This document shows, one piece after another, positions 52,801-61,230 of a stretch of 64,000 nucleotides of DNA. The stretch lies in the NCBI GenBank assembly GCA_963210315.1, contig OY723311.1, positions 434,001 through 498,000 of the forward strand, given 5' to 3'. Positions within the stretch are counted from its first letter, which is position 1, and each line of letters starts with the position of its first letter. Below the pieces are notes generated by a model, which had not been told where the DNA came from, searched no databases, and saw only the letters and a program-made list of their open reading frames with translations. The DNA is from Rhynchopus euleeides (Eukaryota; Euglenozoa; Diplonemea; Diplonemida; Diplonemidae). Position numbers and translations under genes: made by a program.

Positions 52801-55090
52801 CGATATGGGCATATCGCATACGATATCAAAGCTGACTATACACGATATAAATACGATATATTGCGATATATTGCGATATCGCCTTAAAAAATACGATACA
52901 TATCGTATTTACGATATGATCATGGTTTGACAAGCCGCTTAAGAATCTTGTTGGATTCTTATGGATTCTTACGCTTATTGGCTCCGAACACTTACGAAAA
53001 AAAGCCAAGAATTCTTACGATAAGCCGTCAAATCTTATAAGACTTGTAAGAATCTGAGAAAGTCTTATAAGATTTCGGGAAAATCTCATAAGATTCTTGT
53101 AAGATTCCGGAAAATTCTTGCCAGAAATCCGATAAGTCTTATAAGACTTGCGGAAAATCTTATAAGACTTATAAGATTTCCCGTAAGTCTTATAAGACTT
53201 ACGGATTTTTCCGATAAGATTTGTAAGTCTTATAAGATTTTTGGTAAGATAAAAAAATCTTATAAGATTTTCCGTAAGCCTGATAAGAATCCGTAAGATT
53301 CTTATAAGACTTATAAGAATCCGTAAGATTCTTATAAGTCTTATAAGATTTCCGTAAGATTTCCGTAAGTCTTATAAGACTTACAAATCTTACGGAATAA
53401 GCGTAAAAATAAGTAAGTCTTATGTCAAACCATGTATGATACGATAATACGATTCGTACGTCATCCGTGAAACTTGCACTGGTGTGGTCACAAGGGGGGG
53501 GGGGGGGGGGCTTCTGTGGGGTCTGCCCCACCTCTGCGACAGTTCGTTTGTAGTTTGTAAATTAGGGGAGGGTCGTCCCAAATATGCCATAGGAGGAATG
53601 TCAACAGAGAGCCCATCTCTTTCCTTCACTCAAAATGCATGCTCACAGCACCCAGCCACAGGCACCCGACGGTGGGGGTGAGCAAAAATAGCCGTGCGGA
53701 TGCCCCACCACCGCCGGAGGGAAAAATCTGAAGAGCCACCACTGCAGTACCCACCTTGCACACAGAAAGCTGCAACACACACGGCGCCCGGTGCATACCT
53801 TCGAGGCGGAGGGCGGCAGGGGGCGCTTCCCCTTCCGCACAGAGGTGGGTGTGTGCGGGGAGCGCGGCGTGGTCGTGCCGTTGGGGTTGTTGGGCCCCGA
53901 CGGCTCGATCTCAGGGCGCGGTGGGGACACGGCGCGCTTCAACCGCCTGGCGCTGCTGGGCTCGTCGCCTTCCCTCCTGCCCTCCGCACCGCCGGCAGCG
54001 GGCGCAGCCCTGTGCGTGCTGGCAGCGCGCTCAGAGCGGTCACCGCGGTGGGGGTCGTATGCATCGGCCATCCTCTCCACGTGCCCCCTCTCTGCACGCT
54101 CCGACCTGTCAGGCCTCAGGCGCTCGGCGCTCTGCTGCCGCGACAGCGGATGCACTGCCTGCTCCACAGACCGTGTCGACTCTATCGGAGACACACGCCC
54201 GGTGCGCCGCTCCCTCCGCTCGGATGCCGGTGGCGATGCGCTGGGTGGGAGGACGCTGAGCGCGTGCGGCGAACGGGGGAGCGAGAGCCGAGGCGACCGT
54301 GGGACACCCTGAGGGGACCGTGGCATCGACTTGGTATCCACAATCAGCGGGGCGTTCAGCGGCGTCGGTCCAGGTGAGTTCCCGCGTGAGGTCCCGCTTC
54401 CCTGGGTGGGCTGAGAGGGGGGTGGGTGGGTGGTGGTGATGAGCAGGCAGGTTCCCTAGGCAGAGAAGTGGAGAATAGTGGCATGGCGTGCAAGTGCTGA
54501 AAAGATTCTCGGTTTGGTTGTGTGTATGAGGGTTTCGGGGAATCCTTTTTGAGGAAAGTGTCGTTCAATTCTGGCTCGATGTGCCACACACATACCCCCA
54601 CACCCCCCTCTTCAGTGTGAGTAGAAACGCCAAGCGCACCGTACGGCAGTGTAGTGCAGGAAAGGGAGTGAAGAAAAGAGCGATGCCATTGAAGCGGCAC
54701 CCATGGCCTTCGCTACCAGGTGTGACTGAGTGAGAAAAAGCGAGCCACGGCCCACTTCCCCTCACTCACGACGAGCTGTGACGAGCTGTGACTGGTAGCG
54801 AGGGCCCCCCATATCCCCTTTCCAACCAGATGCACCCTGTCCCTGCATCATACCTCAAGCGGCAGTGTGGGGACGGACCTGGGTGGCTCCTTGCTGGCCG
54901 TGTTGCGTGGTTGCGGCGGCACACCACGGAAGCTCATCACGTGTGGGCCAGGCGGCCCTGAATAGGGTGCCAATCCGGGCACCCCTGTTGGTGGTGGTGA
55001 TCTGGGGTGGCTCAGGGGGGCAAAAGGGGCGGAAGAACTGTATATTGTAGCCCTTCGCTCAGAACAGTGGGTAAAAGAAAGCCGTCTCAT
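46813..55090 (-). CDS. MIB/HERC2-domain protein with polyQ/H/G region and ubiquitin-like segment; three exons
   Basis: Proposed exons on the minus strand: 55090 (or 54937) to 54854, 54410-53799 and 49062-46813. The junctions are GTATGA...CTCTCAG and GTATGC...CATCCACAG, all phase 0, each acceptor with a pyrimidine-rich tract. Exon 3 alone lacks an ATG before its first domain, which supports splicing. The product is ~980-1030 residues. The Ser/Pro/Arg-rich N-terminus is followed at the start of exon 3 by a MIB/HERC2 domain (SHWVWGTQDGGGEGVIAD...LAVRWDKTG...YRWGAENAYDVEPV), known from Mind bomb and HERC2 ubiquitin ligases. Then come long Gln/His, Gly and Pro stretches, and SVEVLCGDRLISISLTGDL...DTASAAEVGICNGSRLAV, which looks ubiquitin-like. 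No RING or HECT is visible. The start codon is uncertain. Confidence 0.7.
49257..49340. repeat. Left subterminal ATCGTA/CGATAT repeats of element F
   Basis: Overlapping palindromic words TATCGTA, ACGATATAAA and TATCGCAATATATCG. The same words occur at 52796-52920 on the right side. Confidence 0.8.
49422..51779 (+). CDS. hAT-type transposase with BED-like finger, two exons
   Basis: Exons 49422-50573 and 50631-51779 give 766 residues. The N-terminus is Lys-rich with acidic DSEDEEVEEE and many KKAPKK-type nuclear-localisation-like runs. At ~143-172 is a finger WCIPCGC...KSHLGTKVHARA (C-x2-C...H-x5-H, BED-like). The catalytic core shows IGIDGTTAAS (first Asp ~274), NMDRCATNQ (second Asp ~336) and WCLGHHANKC in the place of the hAT CxxH segment. 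The C-terminus has FPHLSRAVLPLLSVPHSVTAVDSVFSVA (shown here only to mark the hATC position, ~670-697), a variant in which the usual SSAER reads TAVDS. In-frame ATGs at 49341 and 49344 could extend the start. Quite diverged from the transposase of element A. Confidence 0.72.
50574..50630 (+). other. 57-nt intron in the transposase gene
   Basis: GTATGC at 50574 and CATGACACAG ending at 50630. Phase 0, a multiple of three, with an in-frame TGA at 50580-50582 that splicing removes. Both sides are open in the same frame and carry consecutive transposase domains. Confidence 0.85.
51780..52795. other. Non-coding 3' part of element F
   Basis: About 1 kb between the transposase stop and the right subterminal repeats. 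No ATG-started ORF with recognisable content. Confidence 0.5.
52796..53453. repeat. Right subterminal repeats of element F: CGATAT words, then TCTTATAAGA palindromes
   Basis: 52796-52920 repeats the ATCGTA/CGATAT words of the left end. 52930-53420 is nearly filled by variants of AAGTCTTATAAGACTTA and CCGTAAGATT in both orientations, a dense field of short palindromes. No counterpart of this second block exists at the left end. Confidence 0.85.
54411..54853 (-). other. First intron of the MIB gene (443 bp)
   Basis: Minus strand: GTATGATG at 54853 to CCCCCCTCTCAG at 54411, phase 0 on both sides. Confidence 0.6.
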
Positions 55091-57274
55091 GGCACTCTCT
55101 CTCGTCGTAAAAACTAGTCGAAAAGGCGGCACCGTTTGACACGCAGCGGCTGAGGTGTGTGACGGCTGCGGGACTGAGGACAGGTTTCAATACTCAAAGC
55201 CAGTAGTAACAGAGACGAAGGGATGCATTGACGTGACAGCCATCCTCAGACTGAAGACGAGGATGGGGCGCCCAGGGGAGGGATCGAGTAGAGCAGGGTT
55301 AACCAGGCCGCCACGGCCCCCGCACTGCAGGCCCGCCTTCAGCGGAGGCTGGGGGCGGTGCTGGCCAGCGCCAGGTAGAGGGGAGTTGCCGGGGAGCGTT
55401 GGGGAACACAAGCTTCAACTGATCCGAGGGGAGGCGGGTGTGGGGGGACAGGAGGGCATTCGGCAGCTCAGTCATTGCTAATACACTTGAGGAGTTCTTC
55501 AATTTTTTCTCATTCTACCGCAGCACCCTCCCCCACCCATCCACCTGCCCACACTCTCTCGGCTTTCCAATTCTTCAAATGTTCTTTCTTCGGCTCTAAA
55601 ACAGACCGCAGCTCTTCCACCTCCATGGGGATCGGTTCACTGAGGCCACTGCAAGCACTTACACAAATTACTACGAGCTGCATGCGCACACATGTGTCTG
55701 TGGAGACACGGCAGGATTCTATAGGCTTTGTTTAGACAACTTCTTCTGCCCACAGACACACCACCCCAAAGAACCGCAAACCACGACATGGGGCAGTGCA
55801 ACCCATTGCCCAGGGCAAGGATCGTATCTTCCTCGGTTGCTTCCACCTTGTGTCGGGGGCTCAGTGGTTCTTCCGGGCAGGCAAAGTCTGGGTTATGGAC
55901 AGGGGCAGATAGGGACAGGCATGATGTTGCGCGATTTAGACTTCTTGACAAGGTGGCCAGCACGGCCACCATGCACCACCCCCACACACACGGCGTGCCA
56001 TCGAGGCTTGCTCGGATGACACTCCCGAGGACCCGAGGGGGACATCGGGAAGGGTGAGGTGGGGTGGGGTTATGCGGCGCTGCCAAGTTCGGCTATCGCC
56101 CCGCGGTTGGGACGACGCCCCAGAATAGGCAATTATGGGGACCACCACAGGGGCCAGGCGTGCGTGGGGTCTATGCGAATGGGAGAGAGAAAGGGGGGCC
56201 GGTGTTCGCGGGGCTGAGTCTGTGGGGGGGCGTGGGGGAGAAGAGGTGTGGTGGTATGGCAGCAAGGAGGGGGTGGCCTCAGTGTGTCTGCAGGATCATC
56301 CTGGGTTAAAACAGAAGGTTTTTGCTGTGTGCGCGCTCTGCATGCGAATGGAGTGTCCATTGGTTGGTCACTCGGCATTTTGCACTGGGCCCTGAGGCGG
56401 GTAATGGAAAAACAGAGAGGTTTTGTTGTGAACCTGCCCGTCAGTGGGCCATGGCACACTGATCGCCCGGATCATTTGCACAACAAAGGCCGGGCAAACA
56501 GGAGCAACTCACAGCCTCGCTCTGATGGTTGTGTCTTTGTTGCCCAAAGCACTGCCACGCTATCTTTTTGACAAATTTCTGCAGTGGCAAATGGTAAAGA
56601 AAAAGTGGGGTTGCATTCTATAGATGTCCGAACAGTGCTGACGTTTGTAGGCAGCCGGAGAGCGACTGTCACGAGTGTTGCAAATGTTTGAATGTCCGGC
56701 TTTGGGGTCTATGCATGTCAAACAACAGCCCGATCGGTGAGAGTTCGAACAATACGTTGTTTGTTTGTGCGCCAAACCCGGGTGAACAAACCTCACGTGT
56801 TTTGCCTGATGAAGGTTGGTGTGAATGTGCGCACAGTCATAGCAACAAGGCAGGGTAGATTGTGTTTGTCACCCAAAGCGCTGCCAACTGTCTTTTTCAC
56901 TGTGACAAGCTTTATTCTTGTTGTGTGTGAAAAAGAATCGAGGGAGGCGAAGTAGAGAAGAATAGGCGTAAGGGTCTTTCCGTTGATCATACGAAACACT
57001 GTAGTGCATCCTTGCCACCGAAACGCATGTGTGCGTGAGGGGGATGGTAATGATATACAGAACATTGGGTTTCGCGACATTGCTGTCCCGCTTACTCCCG
57101 TACCCTGCACCAAGGGCCCTGCCTTTTCGAAAAAAAAAGCTTCTTGGAGCGGCCTTCGCTTGGCTGTGCACAACACGCGACCCCCCTCCGCCCCACCCAC
57201 TCCTAACACCAACTCTAGCGCACCCACACACACTTCCCCCAGATCACTCTGCCGACACACGACTCACCTCACCC
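55091..57274. other. Intergenic region, no gene recognised
   Basis: No supported CDS; longer frames start with non-ATG codons and lack protein-like composition. One dispersed repeat copy at 56752-56912. Confidence 0.5.
56752..56912. repeat. Dispersed ~160-bp repeat, second copy
   Basis: Matches 29864-30015 in the same orientation. Confidence 0.8.
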
Positions 57275-59977
57275 TCACCTCCTCTCTCTCCGGGACCCAC
57301 CACCACCACCACCACCAGCACCTCCTCCTCCTCCAGGAGAAAACTTCCCAGCCTCCGACGTCGGGGGAACCTGCATCGGCGTGCCGAGGTACGAAGGAAG
57401 CTCCCCGTTGGGCCAGGCACTGGGCCGCTGCACCGGCGTGTGCATGGGGCTACCACCGCCGCCACCGCCACCGCCACCCCTCCTGCTGGTCTGCAGGCCG
57501 GAGGCACTCTCGAGGGTCCTGCGGGTGGAGTGCGGCGCCTCAGGCATGCTGCTGGCACCGCCACCGCCACCACCAATGCCACCCCACGAGTCACCAGGAG
57601 GTGCAGCACCCAACACCCTGCTGCTGCTGCTGCTGCTGCTGATGCCACCAGCGCCACGGAGGGTCAGCCCCCGCTCGACACTCTGCAGGTTGAGGGGGTC
57701 GATCCTCCCACGCACGGCTGAGGCGTACTGCCCGCCGGTACTCGGCCGCCACGCCGCCCCCCACATGGGGACCCCTGCACGCATGCTGCGGGAGATATGC
57801 GGATACCGCCCGCACCCCATCCCACCCCCATGCACAGCCGCGCCGGAGGGCCGCCCCACCACCCCTGACACCACCCCCGATGCCGACGACGCAAAGGACA
57901 GGTGATGGTGCGCACGCGCCCCCCCGCCGCCACCACCGCCCCCCTCACCCGAGGCGCCCCCCGCGAAATGCACGAGAGGCGCGGGGATCGCAGCCACGGC
58001 ATGCGACGCAGCAGGAGCAGCAGCAGCAGCAGCGGTGCTGCTGCCGGCCACCCCCACCCCACCCAGCCCGCCCACCGCACCTTCCGCAGGCGGGGGCGGG
58101 GAGGGCCGCCGCTGGGCGCCCCCACCACCCCGAGACAGGCCCCCTGTGCCTGCGGGGGACCCACCTCGATACCGCGCCAACCCGTTGCCCGGCAGGGTCA
58201 CGCCAGCGTCTGCCGTCGCAGGGCCCTCCCTCTCCCTCTCCACCGCAGCAGAAGACATCCAAGGCAGAGCGCTGCTACTGCTGGCAACACCCACACCCGT
58301 GTGTGGGCTGCCCACCACGACCTCCACCGCGGCAGACCCTGTGGCGGTGACGCGGAAGCAGGAGGCGGCGGCGGAGCCGCCGCTGGCAAAAGCCAGCCCC
58401 GGGGGTGGGAGGGTGCCTCCCGTCCCGCCGGGGCCCAGCCCCGACTGCGGGCCCAGGTCGGGTGGCGTGCCTGCCCCCCACGCGGTGGCGTTGGGGAGTG
58501 CGTGCTGCGGCGATACGGCGGTGCGGCCCTCCCCCCCAGGCCTGCTGCGGTGCAGCAGCGGGGGCGAGCGGTGCGCAGGCGCCAGCGGGGAGATGGAGGT
58601 CCGCCTGCGGACCCACGCGTCGACCGCAGCCCTGCGGGGGCTGTGGGGCTGCGCCTCACCACCACCCCCACTCCCCGCCGCCGCCGCCGGCGGCGGCGGC
58701 TGCGTCCCCCCCGTCGACGGGGTGGGGGGCGGGGAGGGCCGCGCCGCCACCTCCGCAACACCCGCCCTCCCCCCAGCGGCCCCCGGGGGCGGGCTGGCGT
58801 TGGCGTTGGTGCTGCCGCTGCCGCTGGGCTTCTCCTCTGCCTTCTCCGCCACCGCAGTTGTTGATTTTGGCTCCGCTGCTGCAGGGGTTGCTGCAGGGAG
58901 GGGTTTGGCTTCCCCACCGCCACCCCCTTCTCCTCCACCCCCTCCACCGGATGCAGCCTCCGACCTGCCGCTGTGGCGCTGCGGCGAGCCTCTAGGGGAG
59001 AGTGCCCACTCCGACTCGAGGTGGGGCCAGCTTTCTCCTGCTGCGTGAGCCAGCTTCTCCTCGATCTGATCCAGGCGTGCCTTGTCGGTTGTGTTGATGC
59101 GGGCGACCCCGATGGTGTCCTTCCAGTCCCAATATTCCAGGCGGATGTCGAGCACCTCCTGCTCGAGGGACTTCCATTTGGTGCGCTCCTCATCCATGTC
59201 CTGGTCTTTCGAGTGGAGGACGCGCTGCAGGTTTGCCACCTTCTCGGAGAGCTGCTGCACCTTTCCCTTCATCAGCTCCTCGTCGGTGCGGTGCATCTGC
59301 TGCTCGAGGGAGAGCGACGCCTTCACACTCCTCTCCCTGCGCAGAGCCTCCCTCCGCGACGCCTTCGCCCCCTCCGCCTCCCGCTCCAACAGCGACCTCT
59401 CCCTCTGCCACTCCGCCTGCGTCACACTGTCTCTGTTGCCTCGGTTCTTCCGCAGCGTCTCCGTCAGCTTGGAGCTCCGCCTGCTGCAGACAGAAGTAGA
59501 CGGTGACATCGGAGGCGACGGCAGATCACCCTCGCACCCAGTTTCCGAGGGATGTGGGTCAGCACGGTCAGCATGGGATGGCCGTGCAGGGTGCTCTGCG
59601 GGCTGCGCGGTTGGGGCAGATTGTTCGGCGGGCGGGTTGGGTTGGCCCGCTGCGGCGGGCAGGGAGGTGGAGGAGGCGGAGGATGCGGTGTGGTGCTGCT
59701 GAGGGCGCTGGTGTGGCGGTGTGGGCGGCTCTGTGCAGGCGGGGCGTTGCGGAGGGGAGGGGCATGTCAGGGAGGTGGTGGTGGCGGCGGCGGCGGCGGC
59801 GGCGCTGCCGCGGCTGCTGCCCTGCTGCTGGTATTCGTAGTCGTCGTAGTCGTCCCCGATGCTCTCGACCTCGCGGGGGTTGGTCATGGCCAGCATCTCG
59901 GAGTCGGCCTGCAGGTCCTCCTGCGACACAAGCCATGTCTCGTCCGAAGGGGCGGCAAGCACCCCTTCCTGAGACAT
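57275..59977 (-). CDS. Large low-complexity protein with a central coiled coil
   Basis: 900 residues from the ATG at 59977. The N-terminal ~170 residues are acidic then Ala/Pro/Ser-rich. Residues ~185-310 are a strongly predicted coiled coil with heptad-like charged sequence (EWQRERSLLEREAEGAKASRREALRRERS..., LSEKVANLQRVLHSKDQDMDEERTKWKSLEQEVL; not contiguous here), ending DIRLEYWDWKDTIGVARIN. The rest is Gly/Ser/Pro/Ala-rich. No enzyme domain. A scaffold or cytoskeletal role is possible, but I cannot assign a family. The stop codon lies inside AGGAG|GTGAGG, a good splice-donor match, so another 3' exon is possible. The upstream side (CCCACCAGCAG just before GTGATG) could also be an acceptor, so the N-terminus is uncertain too. 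Plus-strand frames here are shadows. Confidence 0.65.
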   Translation of the reverse strand: MSQEGVLAAPSDETWLVSQEDLQADSEMLAMTNPREVESIGDDYDDYEYQQQGSSRGSAAAAAAATTTSLTCPSPPQRPACTEPPTPPHQRPQQHHTASSASSTSLPAAAGQPNPPAEQSAPTAQPAEHPARPSHADRADPHPSETGCEGDLPSPPMSPSTSVCSRRSSKLTETLRKNRGNRDSVTQAEWQRERSLLEREAEGAKASRREALRRERSVKASLSLEQQMHRTDEELMKGKVQQLSEKVANLQRVLHSKDQDMDEERTKWKSLEQEVLDIRLEYWDWKDTIGVARINTTDKARLDQIEEKLAHAAGESWPHLESEWALSPRGSPQRHSGRSEAASGGGGGGEGGGGGEAKPLPAATPAAAEPKSTTAVAEKAEEKPSGSGSTNANASPPPGAAGGRAGVAEVAARPSPPPTPSTGGTQPPPPAAAAGSGGGGEAQPHSPRRAAVDAWVRRRTSISPLAPAHRSPPLLHRSRPGGEGRTAVSPQHALPNATAWGAGTPPDLGPQSGLGPGGTGGTLPPPGLAFASGGSAAASCFRVTATGSAAVEVVVGSPHTGVGVASSSSALPWMSSAAVEREREGPATADAGVTLPGNGLARYRGGSPAGTGGLSRGGGGAQRRPSPPPPAEGAVGGLGGVGVAGSSTAAAAAAPAASHAVAAIPAPLVHFAGGASGEGGGGGGGGARAHHHLSFASSASGVVSGVVGRPSGAAVHGGGMGCGRYPHISRSMRAGVPMWGAAWRPSTGGQYASAVRGRIDPLNLQSVERGLTLRGAGGISSSSSSSRVLGAAPPGDSWGGIGGGGGGASSMPEAPHSTRRTLESASGLQTSRRGGGGGGGGGSPMHTPVQRPSAWPNGELPSYLGTPMQVPPTSEAGKFSPGGGGGAGGGGGGGSRRERR

Positions 59978-61230
59978 CACCTGCTGGTGGGCGTGTGGGG
60001 TCAGCCCGGTCTCAAGAAGGCGGGTGGGAATGGGTGTACCGAAAGATTCGCAACGCGGCGGTTTTCACCCCCCCCCCACAACCCTTGACTGACGGACCAT
60101 GTATCGAGCAAGATATTACCCTTAACCCTGATGACCCACCGTGAGGTTTCCCTCACTGACCTTGCCTTAGGACCCGAGCCAGTCGCTTTTGGTGGACTTT
60201 GCTCTAATCAACATGAAACCTTTGCTAAGTATACACGGTTTGCCCCCCGGCAGGATCCCGGGAAACCCCGGCCGGGCCCGGAAATTCCGGGCCCGGGACC
60301 GGGATTTTGAAATCCCGGCCGGGTCCGGCCGGGAATCCCGGGGGTTCTCAGTCTCAGGTCGCTTGGACCGAGGTCATCTCAGACCTATGGCTTTCAGTCC
60401 CAGTTTCAGATTCAGACCTGCTGATCCAGAACCGCACCCTCTCCTTCCACACCAATTGTATCCACTGCTCATGGGTCCGAGTGACGACGATAGCAACGAC
60501 GATGGCTCCATAGCAAAGATGGCTACCACTGTCAAAGCTCATCTGGAACAGAAACTGTCCCAGATGGAAGTCTCCTGTATAAATACAGGGTTCGGGGTTA
60601 CCACGAGTGTAACGCAGATACGTGCAGGTGTGTCAAGAGAGTGTGCAGCTCACAGCAGTTCCGCATCCTCCTGGTTGCTGAACTCCACAGTCCTAGGACG
60701 ACGAAGAGGACGACGAGGGTCGACGTAGGCTTATCTTACGCTACGGCAGGGGTGGACTCAGCCACCCCGGGGGCAGGTTGAACAGGTTGTGTGGTTCCAC
60801 TGATCAACATGTAGGTCGGCCTGTCTGATAAGACTCAGCCACCCTGCGGGTCAAGTGATTACAAAAGGGTGCCTATTTGACCAAAAGGGGGTCTTCGCTG
60901 GCCGTTATGGTTCGTTAAAGTCCGGCATTCGTCAAGTAATTAGAAAAATGAGGGTTTCCGGCCAAAATTGCGAGGCTTGTGACGACGACGACGGGCTTCC
61001 GTCACGAAATTCCGTTAGCGAAGCCCCCCCCAAAAAAATTGAATTTTGGGTTTTTCGCTGTTCGTCACCTGTCGTCAAGCTCCGTCAAACTTCGTCAATT
61101 TTCAGCCAAAAAAACGGAAAATGCACCAAAATGCACCAAAATGCACCAGTAGCGCAAGAGGTCAGGAGGGAAAAATTTTCATACCAGGGACCCACAGGGA
61201 CGACTTCTGTGCCACAGGTGGGGCCGGGGA
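59978..61230. other. Intergenic region with GC palindromes
   Basis: 60255-60345 contains clustered words CCCGGCCGGG, GGGCCCGG and GGGATTTTGAAATCCC, overlapping palindromes like those of repeat ends elsewhere in the window. No supported gene. Confidence 0.5.

Larger units (their letters stand above)
49217..53469 (+). mobile_element. 4.25-kb hAT-like DNA transposon inside an intron (element F)
   Basis: The ends begin CACGGATGACGTACGA at 49217, complemented at 53454-53469. The direct repeat AAACTT flanks both ends (49211-49216 and 53470-53475). Just inside are AT-rich repeats of CGATAT/ATCGTA words (49257-49335; 52796-52920), plus a block of TCTTATAAGA palindromes on the right. It carries a spliced hAT-type transposase in the orientation opposite to the host gene. 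A 6-bp duplication is shorter than the usual 8 bp of hAT elements. Confidence 0.75.
49063..53798 (-). other. Large intron of the MIB gene, containing a transposon
   Basis: 4,736 bp from GTATGC at 53798 to CCACAG at 49063 on the minus strand, phase 0. It contains the 4,253-bp element F. Without the element and one 6-bp duplication it would be 477 bp, close to the 443 bp of the neighbouring intron. Confidence 0.65.

Noticed and set aside
57902..59048. Plus-strand ORFs of 320 and 337 codons
   Set aside because: Shadows of the Gly/Ser/Pro-rich region of the coiled-coil gene.
60190..60728. 179-codon plus-strand ORF
   Set aside because: Crosses GC palindromic repeats; no domain.
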